Assembly: GCA_900467685.1 (NCBI GenBank)
Contig: UBQX01000011.1
Coordinates: forward strand, 174,809-238,808
Length of the DNA stretch: 64,000 bases
Origin: Hyphomicrobiales bacterium
Lineage (GTDB): Bacteria > Pseudomonadota > Alphaproteobacteria > Rhizobiales > Rhizobiaceae
Direction: 5' to 3'
Part shown: piece after piece, positions 49,574-58,927 of the stretch
Layout of the letters: the number at the start of each line of letters is the position of its first letter
Numbering within the stretch: the first letter of the stretch is position 1
Program-made: the position numbers and the translations under genes
The notes under the pieces: generated by a model
Database searches by the model: none
What the model was told of the DNA's origin: nothing
Seen by the model: only the letters and a program-made list of their open reading frames with translations

Positions 49574-50536
49574 GTGAAAATCGGCATGCGGATCGGGGCA
49601 TTTCTTCTGGCGGCGGCAATGAGCTTGCCGGGTGTTTCCGCGTTTTCCGCGGATGTCCTCAAGGTGCCGCCAGGCAATCGCAACGCCGAGCAGCCTCCGA
49701 TCCCCGGCGCGTCCTACAAGCGCACGAAGGAAGGCCGCACGACCTTTGACGACAAGTACGACAAGGTGCGCGATCTCCTGAAGAGCGATCGTGCGCTGAT
49801 CTCGAAGATTGAATCCACCGCGTCCCGCTATGGCATCGAACCGATCCACATCATTGGTGCGATCGTGGGCGAGCATACATATAATGTGGACGCCTATGAC
49901 CGTCTGCAGAGCTATTACATCAAGGCCGCATCCTATGCCGGCAACAGCTTCCGCTTCGGCTATGACGGCCAGAGCGTCGATCAGTTCGTTTCCAGGCCCG
50001 AATTTTCCGAGTGTGCCGGCAAGGATGACAGCTACTCGCTATGGACATGCCGCGAGCGCGTCTGGGAAACCGATTTTCGGGGCAAGACGGTGGGCGGCAA
50101 GAGCTACCCCAACAATCGCTTCAGCGCCGTCTTCTTCCAGCCCTTCTTTGCCGGCCAGACCTTCGGCCTCGGCCAGATCAATCCGCTGACAGCGCTGAAA
50201 CTAACCGATCTCGTGCATCAGAAGTCCGGCTATGAGCGGCTGGATGAGAACAAGGCCGGCGATGTCTACAAGGCGATCATGGATCCGGACCAGTCGCTGG
50301 CCTACATTGCCGCTGCGATCCGCAAGTCGATCGACGAATATCGCTCGGTTGCGGGCATGGACATATCTGGGAACCCGGGGATCACGGCGACACTTTATAA
50401 CTTGGGTAATTCTCCGGCCCGCGCCGCCGCACTCGCCGCCAAGAACCGTGGCCGCGCCACGCCGGAATGGCCGGAGGAGAATTATTACGGCTGGCTGGTC
50501 AACGAAAAGCTGGCTGACCTGAAGTCGCTGCTCTGA
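49574..50536 (+). CDS. DUF1402 family secreted protein, lysozyme-like pattern
   Basis: The roughly 320-residue protein has an N-terminal signal peptide (IGAFLLAAAMSLPGVSAFSA) and the DUF1402 pattern. Within it, GAIVGEHTYNVD, FGLGQINPLTAL and ITATLYNLGNSPARA resemble, in order, the catalytic-Glu, YGLMQI and AAYNAG motifs of lysozyme-fold lytic transglycosylases, which is an inference. A GTG at 49574 is taken as the start; an ATG at 49586 is also possible. It is monocistronic, between hslU and the P450 gene. Confidence 0.8.
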   Translation: MKIGMRIGAFLLAAAMSLPGVSAFSADVLKVPPGNRNAEQPPIPGASYKRTKEGRTTFDDKYDKVRDLLKSDRALISKIESTASRYGIEPIHIIGAIVGEHTYNVDAYDRLQSYYIKAASYAGNSFRFGYDGQSVDQFVSRPEFSECAGKDDSYSLWTCRERVWETDFRGKTVGGKSYPNNRFSAVFFQPFFAGQTFGLGQINPLTALKLTDLVHQKSGYERLDENKAGDVYKAIMDPDQSLAYIAAAIRKSIDEYRSVAGMDISGNPGITATLYNLGNSPARAAALAAKNRGRATPEWPEENYYGWLVNEKLADLKSLL

Positions 50537-50627
50537 AGGCAGTTTTCCTGTCGCCGCTTTCGCAAGTGCGGTGATCCGATCGGCCAGTTGTACGCATAAT
50601 GGAAACAGGAACTCGTTTTAGGGTTCC

Positions 50628-52049
50628 ATGGAGCCGACCATGACTGTTGCCGCTGCCGCCCTTGCTTTTGAACCGCCTGCGCCCATACCGCGGAACACCC
50701 CGCCGTCACGGCTGGAGGTGATACGCACGCTGTTTCGCAACCCGCTCGAGCTCTGGGGCGAGCCGAGTTATTCCGAACCCGTTATCCAGGCGAAGTTCTT
50801 CGGTCAGCTCACCACCATCGTCAATCATCCCGGCCTGATCCGCCATGTGCTGGTCGACAATGCCGCCAATTACGGCATGCAGCCGGTCCGCCAGCTGGTG
50901 CTCCGACCGATCCTGCGCGACGGGTTGCTGACGGCGGAAGGCGATACCTGGAAGCGGTCGCGCAAGGCGATGGCACCCGTCTTCACGCCGCGTCATGCCC
51001 GCGGCTTTGCCAACAAGATGCTCGACCAGTCGATGAAGTTTGCGGACGGCATGCAGGGCTCGGCGAAGGTGGGCGCGGAGGTGAATGTCTCGCAGGAGAT
51101 GACCGAACTCACCTTCGCCATTCTCGCGGAGACGCTTTTTTCGGGCGAAATCGTCCGCACCGCCGGAAATTTTGCAGAACATGTCGACAAGCTGCTGCAC
51201 ACGATGGGGCGCATCGACCCGATGGACCTGCTACAGGCACCATCCTTCGTACCGCGCGTGACGCGCTGGGCGGGTCAGCGGCCACTTAATCATTTCCGCC
51301 GCATGGTCGCCGAAACCATGGAGCAGCGCCGCCCGCGCATCGCTGATGGTACGGCGCCGCGGGATTTCCTGACGCTGCTTCTGGAGCTGGAAGGCCCGGA
51401 CGGCCTGACCCGCGAGGAGATCGAGGACAATATCCTGACCTTCATCGGTGCCGGTCATGAGACAACGGCCCGGTCGCTGGCCTGGACGCTTTATCTTCTG
51501 GCAGAGGCACCGCATTTCCGCGCCCAGGTCGAGGCGGAAGTGGATCGCGTTGTCGCAAGCGGCGCCGATCCGGTCGAGTGGCTGGAGCTGCTGCCCCACA
51601 CGCGCGCAGCCTTCGAGGAGGCGATGCGCCTCTATCCCCCGGCACCCAATCTTGGCCGCGCGCCGCTGAAGGACGATGTCTGGACCGACGAGAACGGGAG
51701 ACGTTACGAGATGCCGGCAGGCGAGGCCGTACTGGTCATGCCCTGGGTTCTGCATCGTCACAAGCTTTATTGGGAGAACCCACGGCAGTTCATGCCGGAG
51801 CGCTTCCTGCCCGGAAACCGCGAGAAGATCGGCCGCTTTCAATATCTTCCCTTCGGTGCCGGTCCGCGGATCTGCATCGGCGCGACCTTTGCACTTCAGG
51901 AAGCCGTCATCGCGCTCGCCGTTCTCCTCAATCGTTTCCGTTTCGAAACGACGACCAATACGAAGCCCTGGCCGGTCCAGCGGCTGACGGTGCAGCCGCT
52001 GGCAGGCCTGCCGCTACGCGTCAGCGAGCGGCAGGATCGACGGGCCTGA
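50628..52049 (+). CDS. Cytochrome P450
   Basis: Heme monooxygenase of 473 residues with every P450 landmark: I-helix GAGHETT (274-280), K-helix EAMR (331-334), the PERF-type meander (MPERFLPG) and heme-binding FGAGPRICIG (409-418) with Cys416 as the iron ligand. No redox partner gene is adjacent, so electrons must come from elsewhere. The family and substrate cannot be assigned. There is no signal peptide; an ATG four codons later is an alternative start. It abuts a convergent DUF2798 gene. Confidence 0.95.
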   Translation: MEPTMTVAAAALAFEPPAPIPRNTPPSRLEVIRTLFRNPLELWGEPSYSEPVIQAKFFGQLTTIVNHPGLIRHVLVDNAANYGMQPVRQLVLRPILRDGLLTAEGDTWKRSRKAMAPVFTPRHARGFANKMLDQSMKFADGMQGSAKVGAEVNVSQEMTELTFAILAETLFSGEIVRTAGNFAEHVDKLLHTMGRIDPMDLLQAPSFVPRVTRWAGQRPLNHFRRMVAETMEQRRPRIADGTAPRDFLTLLLELEGPDGLTREEIEDNILTFIGAGHETTARSLAWTLYLLAEAPHFRAQVEAEVDRVVASGADPVEWLELLPHTRAAFEEAMRLYPPAPNLGRAPLKDDVWTDENGRRYEMPAGEAVLVMPWVLHRHKLYWENPRQFMPERFLPGNREKIGRFQYLPFGAGPRICIGATFALQEAVIALAVLLNRFRFETTTNTKPWPVQRLTVQPLAGLPLRVSERQDRRA

Positions 52050-52316
52050 TCAGCGCCGCGTTGGTGACTCGACCACAAGGCCGACCAGCCAGCGCACGAC
52101 AGGCAAGACGAGCAGCAGGGTTGGGAAGGCAACGAGCCAGGAAAGACCCCAGGCGGTCGGCCACGTCGCGAGGAATGCGGCATTGAGCCCGAGACTTTTC
52201 AGCGTCGAGATCGCCGAGACGACGAAGGTCATGACGATCGAGAGAAAAAGCGGCATGACGAACGCGGAATAACGCGCGGGAAGTTTGCCGCTGCGAGAGG
52301 TGTTTTCATAGGACAT
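52050..52316 (-). CDS. DUF2798 small membrane protein
   Basis: An 88-residue protein with two hydrophobic helices (about 17-38 and 52-76), matching the DUF2798 pattern (YSAFVMPLFLSIVMTFVVSA and WLVAFPTLLLVLPVVRWLVG). Function is unknown. The ATG at 52316 is the family start; the longer frame to 52451 is unconvincing. The stop codon touches that of the P450 gene and no terminator is visible between them. Confidence 0.8.
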   Translation of the reverse strand: MSYENTSRSGKLPARYSAFVMPLFLSIVMTFVVSAISTLKSLGLNAAFLATWPTAWGLSWLVAFPTLLLVLPVVRWLVGLVVESPTRR

Positions 52317-52470
52317 GGAAATAGTCTTTCGATTTGCGGGTCCGTCTTGGCGCGTCCCTTTTTCAATGGCTCTGCATTCGCGGGGACGAACCCGGTTGAA
52401 TGCGTTGCCTGACGTCGGACGCTTACGGTGCTCTCGCAAATCTGGAAGCACGGCTCAGTTCAAACACAGG

Positions 52471-52488
52471 ACTTGAGAATGGTCAAGT
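52471..52488. promoter_or_regulatory. Inverted repeat upstream of the hydantoinase gene
   Basis: ACTTGA (52471-52476), six bases, TCAAGT (52483-52488) is a perfect inverted repeat in the 259-base gap between the divergent DUF2798 and hydantoinase genes, 88 bases before the latter. No regulator is assigned. Confidence 0.35.
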
Positions 52489-52575
52489 GGAACGCCCGAC
52501 GTCGCGGGCGAGCTTGCAGGCCGCCACTATTAATGCCATCGCTCGCTTGAGGTCATTCATTCGCATGGGCTGACA

Positions 52576-54576
52576 GTGGCAGACATCATCTCTCTCGGCA
52601 TTGATACCGGCGGCACCTACACCGACGCCGTCATTTTCTCCGACGCGCGCGGCGTGATCGCAAAGGCGAAGTCGCTGACGAGTCGGCACGATCTTTCGGA
52701 GGGGATTGCGGGGGCTGCCGATGCGGCGCTTGCTGCCGCCCAAATTGATTCACGTGAAATACGTCTGGTCTCGCTCTCGACGACGTTGGCGACCAATGCG
52801 CTGGTCGAAGGGCAGGGTCAGCGCGTCGCCCTCGTCATGATCGGTTTCGGTGAAGACGATCTCGCTCGCGACGGTCTCGGGGAGGCTGCCAGGGCAGGAC
52901 CGGTGATCTTCCTACCGGGTGGCCACGATGTGCATGGTCGCGAAACACCGCTCGAGATGGACAGGCTGCAGGAGGCGCTGCCGCAGCTGGCGACTGAGGT
53001 CTCCGCCTTTGCCGTTGCCGGCTATTTTGCCGTTCGTAACCCCGCACATGAGCAGCGTGTTCGCGATCTCATCCTGCGAGAGACCGGCCTGCCGGTCACT
53101 TGCAGCCATGAACTCTCCTCCAAGCTCGGCGGTCCGCGCCGTGCGCTAACCACGTTGTTGAACGCCCGCCTCGTCGGCATGATCGGCCGGCTGGTCGGGG
53201 CCTGCGAGGCCTATCTCGCCGGCCGCAAAATTGCTGCGCCCCTCATGGTCGTGCGCGGCGACGGGGCCTTGATCTCGGCCTCCGAGGCGCGCCTTCGCCC
53301 GATCGAAACAATTCTGTCCGGCCCGGCGGCCAGCCTTGCCGGTGCGCAGTTCCTGACCGGGCTCGACAGCGCCATCGTCAGCGATATCGGCGGCACGACG
53401 ACCGATGTGGCGATCCTCGAAAACGGTCGTCCGAAGCTGGATCCGGATGGAGCCATGGTCGGCGGCCACCGCACGATGGTCGAGGCGGTCGCCATGCGCA
53501 CCTATGGACTGGGTGGCGATTCGGAAGTGCGGATCGACCTTGCTGGTCTGGTCGCGCGCATCGAACTCGGCCCGCGCCGCGTCCTGCCGCTCAGCCTGAT
53601 TGGTCACCGCTTCGCCGATATCGTCATTCCGGCGCTCGAAAAGCAGATCGGCGCAGTCCATGCGCAGCGTCACGAAGGCTTGTTTGCGATCCGCACCGGT
53701 CTGCCAGATTCGATGGCAGCGGGCCTCTCGGCGCAGGAAGCAGCACTTTACGCGCGGATATCCGATCAGCCGCAGCCGCTGACACAGCTTCTGACCTCAG
53801 CGCCGCAGAAATCTGCGCTTGACCGGCTGGCAGCGCGAGGCCTTGCCCATATCTGCGGGATCACGCCTTCCGACGCTTTGCATGTCCTTGGCCGGCAAGG
53901 CCAGTGGAACGCCGCAGCCGCCCGCCTCGGTCTCGACATCGCGGCCCGCCAGAAGGGCGGCAATGGCAAACCGATTGCGGCGGATGCCGACGACCTGGCA
54001 AACCGCATCGTCCAGCGTCTCACCCGCCAATCTTCGCACGCCATACTGGAAGCCTGTCTCAGCGACGACGGCGAAAACGGTATCGAACCGGCGAAATCCC
54101 GCGCGATTGCTCGCGCGCTGGATCGCCAGCCGGGCGTCGTGCGCTTTTCGCTGGCACTGGATCGACCGCTGATCGGGCTCGGCGCCTCTGCACCGGTCTA
54201 CTATCCGGCGATTGCCGAGGAGTTGGCGGCCCCCGCCGTGATTCCCGACCATGCAGACGTGGCGAATGCCATAGGTGCGGTGGCCGGCCAAATTCGCGAA
54301 ACGGTCACGGTTTTCGTGACAAGTCCCGAGGAAGGCATTTTCCTCCTGAACGGCTCGGGCGAAACGCTGCGATTCGTCTCCGAGACGGAAGCGCTGGAGG
54401 CCGCCCGCGCGCGTGCCATCGAGCAGGCCCGCGCGCTCGCCGCCCGCAGCGGACTTGCCGAGCCGCATATGGAACTCGTCGAGGAGGCCGATGCCGCCGA
54501 GATTGAGGGCAAGCGCAAGCTGGTCGAGGCGCGGGTGAGGGCGGTCGCCTCCGGTCGTCCGCGGGTCGCCGATTGA
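52576..54576 (+). CDS. Hydantoinase/oxoprolinase family protein (HyuA-like)
   Basis: The 666 residues match the HyuA/5-oxoprolinase alpha-type family of ATP-dependent amidohydrolases: the N-terminal LGIDTGGTYTDAVIF and SLSTTLATNALVEGQG, then the actin-like ATPase segment SDIGGTTTDVAIL and GLGGDSEVRID. The start is a GTG at 52576. Usually an HyuB-type beta gene is adjacent, but none is here, so the substrate is unknown. It may instead be a stand-alone member. Confidence 0.87.
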   Translation: MADIISLGIDTGGTYTDAVIFSDARGVIAKAKSLTSRHDLSEGIAGAADAALAAAQIDSREIRLVSLSTTLATNALVEGQGQRVALVMIGFGEDDLARDGLGEAARAGPVIFLPGGHDVHGRETPLEMDRLQEALPQLATEVSAFAVAGYFAVRNPAHEQRVRDLILRETGLPVTCSHELSSKLGGPRRALTTLLNARLVGMIGRLVGACEAYLAGRKIAAPLMVVRGDGALISASEARLRPIETILSGPAASLAGAQFLTGLDSAIVSDIGGTTTDVAILENGRPKLDPDGAMVGGHRTMVEAVAMRTYGLGGDSEVRIDLAGLVARIELGPRRVLPLSLIGHRFADIVIPALEKQIGAVHAQRHEGLFAIRTGLPDSMAAGLSAQEAALYARISDQPQPLTQLLTSAPQKSALDRLAARGLAHICGITPSDALHVLGRQGQWNAAAARLGLDIAARQKGGNGKPIAADADDLANRIVQRLTRQSSHAILEACLSDDGENGIEPAKSRAIARALDRQPGVVRFSLALDRPLIGLGASAPVYYPAIAEELAAPAVIPDHADVANAIGAVAGQIRETVTVFVTSPEEGIFLLNGSGETLRFVSETEALEAARARAIEQARALAARSGLAEPHMELVEEADAAEIEGKRKLVEARVRAVASGRPRVAD

Positions 54577-54687
54577 TTATCGCCGATCTGGCGAAAATCT
54601 TTGGCATTTTTGCCCCATTGACCGGCAATGGTGCTTCGCAGAGACTGCGGTATAAAGGCAGACATTGTACCTGACGGGAGCGTTATC

Positions 54688-56856
54688 ATGGGCATGATCG
54701 ACAAGAACGGGCTGAAGATCGACAGCGAGCTTCACGACTTCATCGTCAATGAGGCGATCCCCGGCACCGGGGTCGATGCAGACGCATTCTTCAAGGCGAT
54801 GGCCGCGATCATCACGGAGCTTGCCCCGAAGAATCGCTCGCTTCTCGAAAAGCGCGATGCCTTCCAGGCCAAGCTGGATGACTGGTATCGCAAGAACGGC
54901 GCGCCCTCCGACATGGCAGCTTACGAGGCTTATCTGCGCGAGATCGGCTATATCCTGCCGGAAGGTCCCGAATTTCAGGTCGCTACCGAAAATGTCGATC
55001 CCGAGATTGCAGAAGTCGCCGGCCCGCAGCTCGTCGTTCCGGTTTCCAACGCCCGCTATGCGCTGAACGCCGCCAATGCCCGCTGGGGTTCGCTCTACGA
55101 TGCACTTTACGGCACGGATGCTATCCCGGAAGCCGATGGCGCGGAGAAGGGCAAGGGTTACAATCCGGTCCGTGGCGGGAAGGTCATTGCCTGGGCGCGC
55201 GATTTTCTTGACCGCTCGGTTCCGCTCGCCGGCGAAAGCTGGAGCGTTGCGCAAGGCTTCAAGATCAAGGATGGCGCGCTTCTGATCGAAACGCCGAACG
55301 GCACGACCGGCCCTGCCGATCCGTACCAGTTCGCCGGCTATCGCGGCAAGCCCGAAGCGCCTACCGCGCTCGTCCTCTCCCGCAACAATCTCTACCTGAT
55401 CGTTGAAATCGACGCGACCTCGGCCATCGGCAAGACCGATCCGGCACATATCTCCGACGTCATCGTCGAGTCCGCCATCACCACGATCATGGACTGCGAA
55501 GACTCGGTTGCCGCCGTCGATGCGGAGGACAAGGTCGGCGTCTATCGCAACTGGCTCGGCCTCATGAAGGGCGATCTGACGGAAGAGGTCGCCAAGGGTG
55601 GCAAGACCTTCACCCGCAAGCTGAACCCCGACGTTCAGTTTCTCGACACGAACGGTTCGCCCGCTTCGCTGCCCGGCCGCTCGTTGATGCTGGTCCGCAA
55701 TGTCGGCCATCTGATGACGAACCCGGCCATCACCTTTGATGGCGGTCGCGAGGTTCCCGAAGGCATCATGGATGCGCTCGTTACCGGCCTGATCGCGCTG
55801 CACGATCTCGGCCCCAACGGCCGCCGCATGAATTCCCGCGCCGGTTCCATGTATGTCGTCAAGCCGAAGATGCACGGTCCGGAAGAGGTCGCCTTCGCCT
55901 GCGAAATCTTCAGCCGCGTCGAGCAGGCCCTCGGCATGGCCCCGAACACGATGAAGATGGGCATCATGGACGAAGAGCGCCGCACCACGGTCAACCTCAA
56001 GGAATGCATCCGCGCCGCCCGCGAGCGCGTCGTCTTCATCAACACCGGCTTCCTCGACCGCACCGGCGACGAGATGCATACCTCGATGGAAGCGGGTCCG
56101 ATGATCCGCAAGGGCGACATGAAGCAGGCCGCCTGGATTTCGGCCTACGAAAACTGGAATGTCGATATCGGTCTCGAATGCGGACTTTCCGGCCGCGCCC
56201 AGATCGGCAAGGGCATGTGGGCCATGCCGGACCTGATGGCGGCGATGCTTGAGCAGAAGATCGCGCATCCCAAGGCCGGCGCCAACACCGCCTGGGTTCC
56301 GTCGCCGACCGCGGCGACGCTCCACGCGACCCACTATCACAGCGTCAATGTCGCCCACATTCAGGACGGCTTGCGCAAGCGTGGCCGCGCCAAGCTCTCC
56401 GATATCCTCTCCGTTCCGGTCGCAACGCGTCCGAACTGGAGCCCGGAAGATATCCAGAAGGAGCTGGATAACAATGCGCAAGGCATCTTGGGCTACGTCG
56501 TGCGCTGGATCGACCAGGGCGTCGGCTGCTCCAAGGTTCCGGACATCAACAATATCGGTCTGATGGAAGACCGCGCCACGTTGCGCATCTCCTCGCAGCA
56601 CATGGCCAACTGGCTGCGCCACGGCGTCGTTACGGAAGCGCAGGTTACTGAAACGCTGAAGCGCATGGCGGTCGTCGTCGACAAGCAGAATGCGGACGAC
56701 CCGCTCTATACGCCGATGGCGGCAAACTATGACGGCTCCGTCGCCTTCCAGGCGGCGCTTGAACTGGTGCTCAAGGGCCTCGAACAGCCGAACGGCTATA
56801 CAGAGCCGGTCCTGCATCGTCGCCGTCTGGAACTGAAGGCCAAGCTCGCCGGCTGA
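54688..56856 (+). CDS. glcB: Malate synthase G
   Basis: Condenses glyoxylate and acetyl-CoA to malate in the glyoxylate and glycolate pathways. The 722-residue length is that of the single-subunit G form. Motifs include [17 protein letters not shown] and [20 protein letters not shown], with catalytic Arg and Asp around the active site. The ATG at 54688 has GGGAG upstream; a longer frame to 54628 lacks family sequence. No aceA is in the window. Confidence 0.97.
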   Translation: MGMIDKNGLKIDSELHDFIVNEAIPGTGVDADAFFKAMAAIITELAPKNRSLLEKRDAFQAKLDDWYRKNGAPSDMAAYEAYLREIGYILPEGPEFQVATENVDPEIAEVAGPQLVVPVSNARYALNAANARWGSLYDALYGTDAIPEADGAEKGKGYNPVRGGKVIAWARDFLDRSVPLAGESWSVAQGFKIKDGALLIETPNGTTGPADPYQFAGYRGKPEAPTALVLSRNNLYLIVEIDATSAIGKTDPAHISDVIVESAITTIMDCEDSVAAVDAEDKVGVYRNWLGLMKGDLTEEVAKGGKTFTRKLNPDVQFLDTNGSPASLPGRSLMLVRNVGHLMTNPAITFDGGREVPEGIMDALVTGLIALHDLGPNGRRMNSRAGSMYVVKPKMHGPEEVAFACEIFSRVEQALGMAPNTMKMGIMDEERRTTVNLKECIRAARERVVFINTGFLDRTGDEMHTSMEAGPMIRKGDMKQAAWISAYENWNVDIGLECGLSGRAQIGKGMWAMPDLMAAMLEQKIAHPKAGANTAWVPSPTAATLHATHYHSVNVAHIQDGLRKRGRAKLSDILSVPVATRPNWSPEDIQKELDNNAQGILGYVVRWIDQGVGCSKVPDINNIGLMEDRATLRISSQHMANWLRHGVVTEAQVTETLKRMAVVVDKQNADDPLYTPMAANYDGSVAFQAALELVLKGLEQPNGYTEPVLHRRRLELKAKLAG

Positions 56857-56879
56857 GTTTGAGACCGAGCCGAAATGAT

Positions 56880-56914
56880 AAAGCCCGCGATCCTCATCAG
56901 ATCGCGGGCTTTTC
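56880..56914. terminator. Bidirectional terminator between glcB and the L,D-transpeptidase gene
   Basis: AAAGCCCGCGATC (56880-56892) and GATCGCGGGCTTT (56900-56912) form a thirteen-base-pair stem, followed by T's, between convergent genes. Confidence 0.88.
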
Positions 56915-56942
56915 CGTTTCAAGAGAGGAAGGCGAAATCGCC

Positions 56943-57596
56943 TTACTGAATGACGACGACCTTGGTATTGCGGCCCGGACGGACGCGGCTATAGAGGTCG
57001 ATGACGTCCTGGTTGATCAGGCGGATGCAGCCCGAAGAGGCAGCGGTGCCGATCGAGGACCATTCCGGCGTGCCGTGCAGGCGGAACAGCGTGTCCTGGC
57101 CCTTTTCATTGAAGAGATACATGGCGCGTGCGCCGAGCGGGTTGGTGACGCCCGGGTTCATGCCGTCTTCGACATATTTGGCGACTTCCGGCTTGCGGGA
57201 CGCCATTTCCTTCGGCGGATGCCAGGTCGGCCATTCCTGCTTCCAGGCGACGTAAGCCGTGCCGGACCAGGCAAAGCCCTGCTTGCCGACGCCGATGCCG
57301 TAACGAACGGCCTTGCCGCCGGACAGAACGTAATAAAGGAAGCGCTCGCGAGTATTCACGACGACCGTTCCGGCGCTTTCCTTGGTCTGGAAATCGACGA
57401 TCTGGCGGTGAAACTTCTTGTCAAGCTTTTGAATCGGGACAGCGGGAAGCTGGAAACCGTTGTCGATGACCTTGCCATAGGCTTCGGGAACCGGGCTGCC
57501 GGCTTCGGTCTGTGCGGCCAAAGATGCGGAAGCAAAACCGGAAATAGCGAGAGCGGCGAAAATGCCGAGGATTTTTGTCGAATTGCGCGGGCGCAT
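56943..57596 (-). CDS. L,D-transpeptidase (YkuD family)
   Basis: Periplasmic enzyme that forms 3-3 peptidoglycan cross-links or attaches proteins to the wall; rhizobial L,D-transpeptidases are numerous. The 217-residue protein has a signal peptide (ILGIFAALAISGFASASLAA) and the catalytic HGT (174-176) and SSGCIRL (Cys190) motifs. The ATG at 57596 gives the best signal peptide; upstream ATGs at 57659 and elsewhere lack one. Divergent from mmcB. Confidence 0.93.
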   Translation of the reverse strand: MRPRNSTKILGIFAALAISGFASASLAAQTEAGSPVPEAYGKVIDNGFQLPAVPIQKLDKKFHRQIVDFQTKESAGTVVVNTRERFLYYVLSGGKAVRYGIGVGKQGFAWSGTAYVAWKQEWPTWHPPKEMASRKPEVAKYVEDGMNPGVTNPLGARAMYLFNEKGQDTLFRLHGTPEWSSIGTAASSGCIRLINQDVIDLYSRVRPGRNTKVVVIQ

Positions 57597-57782
57597 TGTT
57601 ATCTCTTGAAGTCGGAGGGTTTCCGGCCGGACGTTCATGTCCGTGCAGAACCGGTTCATTCGTTATTTTACAGAGACCACTCGATTGCAAGGCGAGCGTG
57701 GGACTCGCATGGGCCGAATCGCCCAAAAATGCCCGCCTTGGGTTTTTTTGCAACAGAACCCGATTCGTGCCAAGCTCTCTTC

Positions 57783-58289
57783 ATGCCGATTCTCAATTTG
57801 CACGATTCTCACCCGTTGATCGATGGGAGGCAATCCGAGCGTGCCATGCTGGTGCGCCGCGGCGTTCAGCGCCTGCTTCACGCCATGCGGCTCGCTGTTC
57901 TGCCCGAACTTTCGCTCTCCAGCGGCCGCCGCGCCGATCTGATCGCGCTGACGCCGAAGGGCGAGATCTGGATTGTGGAGATCAAATCCTCGATCGAGGA
58001 TTTCCGCGTCGATCGCAAATGGCCGGATTATCGCCAGCACTGCGACCGGCTCTTCTTCGCGACCCACAAGGATGTGCCGCTGGAGATATTTCCGGAGGAT
58101 TGCGGGCTGTTTCTTTCAGACGGTTACGACGCCCACATCATCCGCGATGCGCCGGAGCACAAGCTGCCGCCAGCGGTGCGCAAATCCGTGACACTGAATT
58201 TCTCGCGCATCGCCGCGCAACGGCTCCTGATGGCCGAACTGGCAATGGAGACGGGCCGGCCGCTGCCCCCTTCCTGGGAAGACGGCTGA
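57783..58289 (+). CDS. mmcB: MmcB family DNA repair protein
   Basis: The 168-residue protein matches MmcB, first described in Caulobacter as protecting against mitomycin C damage. A PD-(D/E)xK nuclease pattern is visible in RRADLIALTPKGEIWIVEIK (Asp, then Glu-x-Lys), as expected for a nuclease-like fold. The ATG at 57783 is the first consistent start. It lies between the L,D-transpeptidase gene and the convergent actR. Confidence 0.88.
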   Translation: MPILNLHDSHPLIDGRQSERAMLVRRGVQRLLHAMRLAVLPELSLSSGRRADLIALTPKGEIWIVEIKSSIEDFRVDRKWPDYRQHCDRLFFATHKDVPLEIFPEDCGLFLSDGYDAHIIRDAPEHKLPPAVRKSVTLNFSRIAAQRLLMAELAMETGRPLPPSWEDG

Positions 58290-58295
58290 AGGACG

Positions 58296-58841
58296 TTACT
58301 TCGGCGCGCGCTTCGCCAGAATGCGCTGTAGAGTGCGGCGATGCATGTTGAGGCGGCGTGCCGTCTCGGACACATTGCGTTCGCACATTTCGTAGACGCG
58401 CTGGATATGCTCCCATCGCACCCGATCAGCCGACATCGGGTTTTCCGGAGGTTCGACCTTGTCGCCCGGGCTTCTCACCAAAGCCGCATAAATCTCGTCC
58501 GCATCGGCGGGCTTGGCGAGATAGTCTTCCGCGCCGAGCTTCACCGCATTGACGGCGGTCGCGATATTGCCATAGCCGGTGAGAACGATGACCCGCGCAT
58601 CAGCCTTGTTCTGGCGAATGGCTGCAATCACATCGAGACCGTTTCCATCGCCGAGCCGCAGGTCGACCACCGCATATTGCGGCGGCCGGGCTCGCGCCCG
58701 ATTGATACCTTCGCTGACCGATTCCGCACTTTCGACCGCAAAGCCGCGTGTTTCCATCGCCTTGGCCAGCCGCCGGATGAAGGGTCCGTCGTCATCGACG
58801 ATCAGAAGCGAGTTGTCCGGGCCGATTGCGTCATCTGTCAT
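58296..58841 (-). CDS. actR: Redox response regulator ActR (RegA/PrrA family)
   Basis: Partner of the redox kinase ActS/RegB. The 181-residue protein has a receiver domain (LLIVDDDGPF; phospho-acceptor Asp60 in VVDLRLGDG) and a C-terminal Fis-type helix-turn-helix with NVSETARRLNMHRRTLQRIL. The ATG at 58841 fits ActR; upstream starts at 58892 or 58967 are possible. In Sinorhizobium and Rhodobacter the pair controls redox, carbon fixation, nitrogen and acid tolerance genes. It lies 86 bases downstream of actS. Confidence 0.93.
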   Translation of the reverse strand: MTDDAIGPDNSLLIVDDDGPFIRRLAKAMETRGFAVESAESVSEGINRARARPPQYAVVDLRLGDGNGLDVIAAIRQNKADARVIVLTGYGNIATAVNAVKLGAEDYLAKPADADEIYAALVRSPGDKVEPPENPMSADRVRWEHIQRVYEMCERNVSETARRLNMHRRTLQRILAKRAPK

Positions 58842-58927
58842 GGGAGAAACAGCCGTGTTGTTCTTGAGATTTGCTGTCAGGATTGCATTCATCAAGTCTA
58901 TAGGCCCCGTCAGCCGTTGACGTAAAG

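Noticed and set aside
54577..56922. A 781-codon open frame on the minus strand
   Set aside because: Antisense shadow of malate synthase G, extending past the terminator; no recognisable family.
57648..57657. GAACCGGTTC palindrome beside mmcB, considered as a LexA box
   Set aside because: Alphaproteobacterial LexA sites are GTTC/GAAC words separated by seven bases; this palindrome has no spacer and may be chance.
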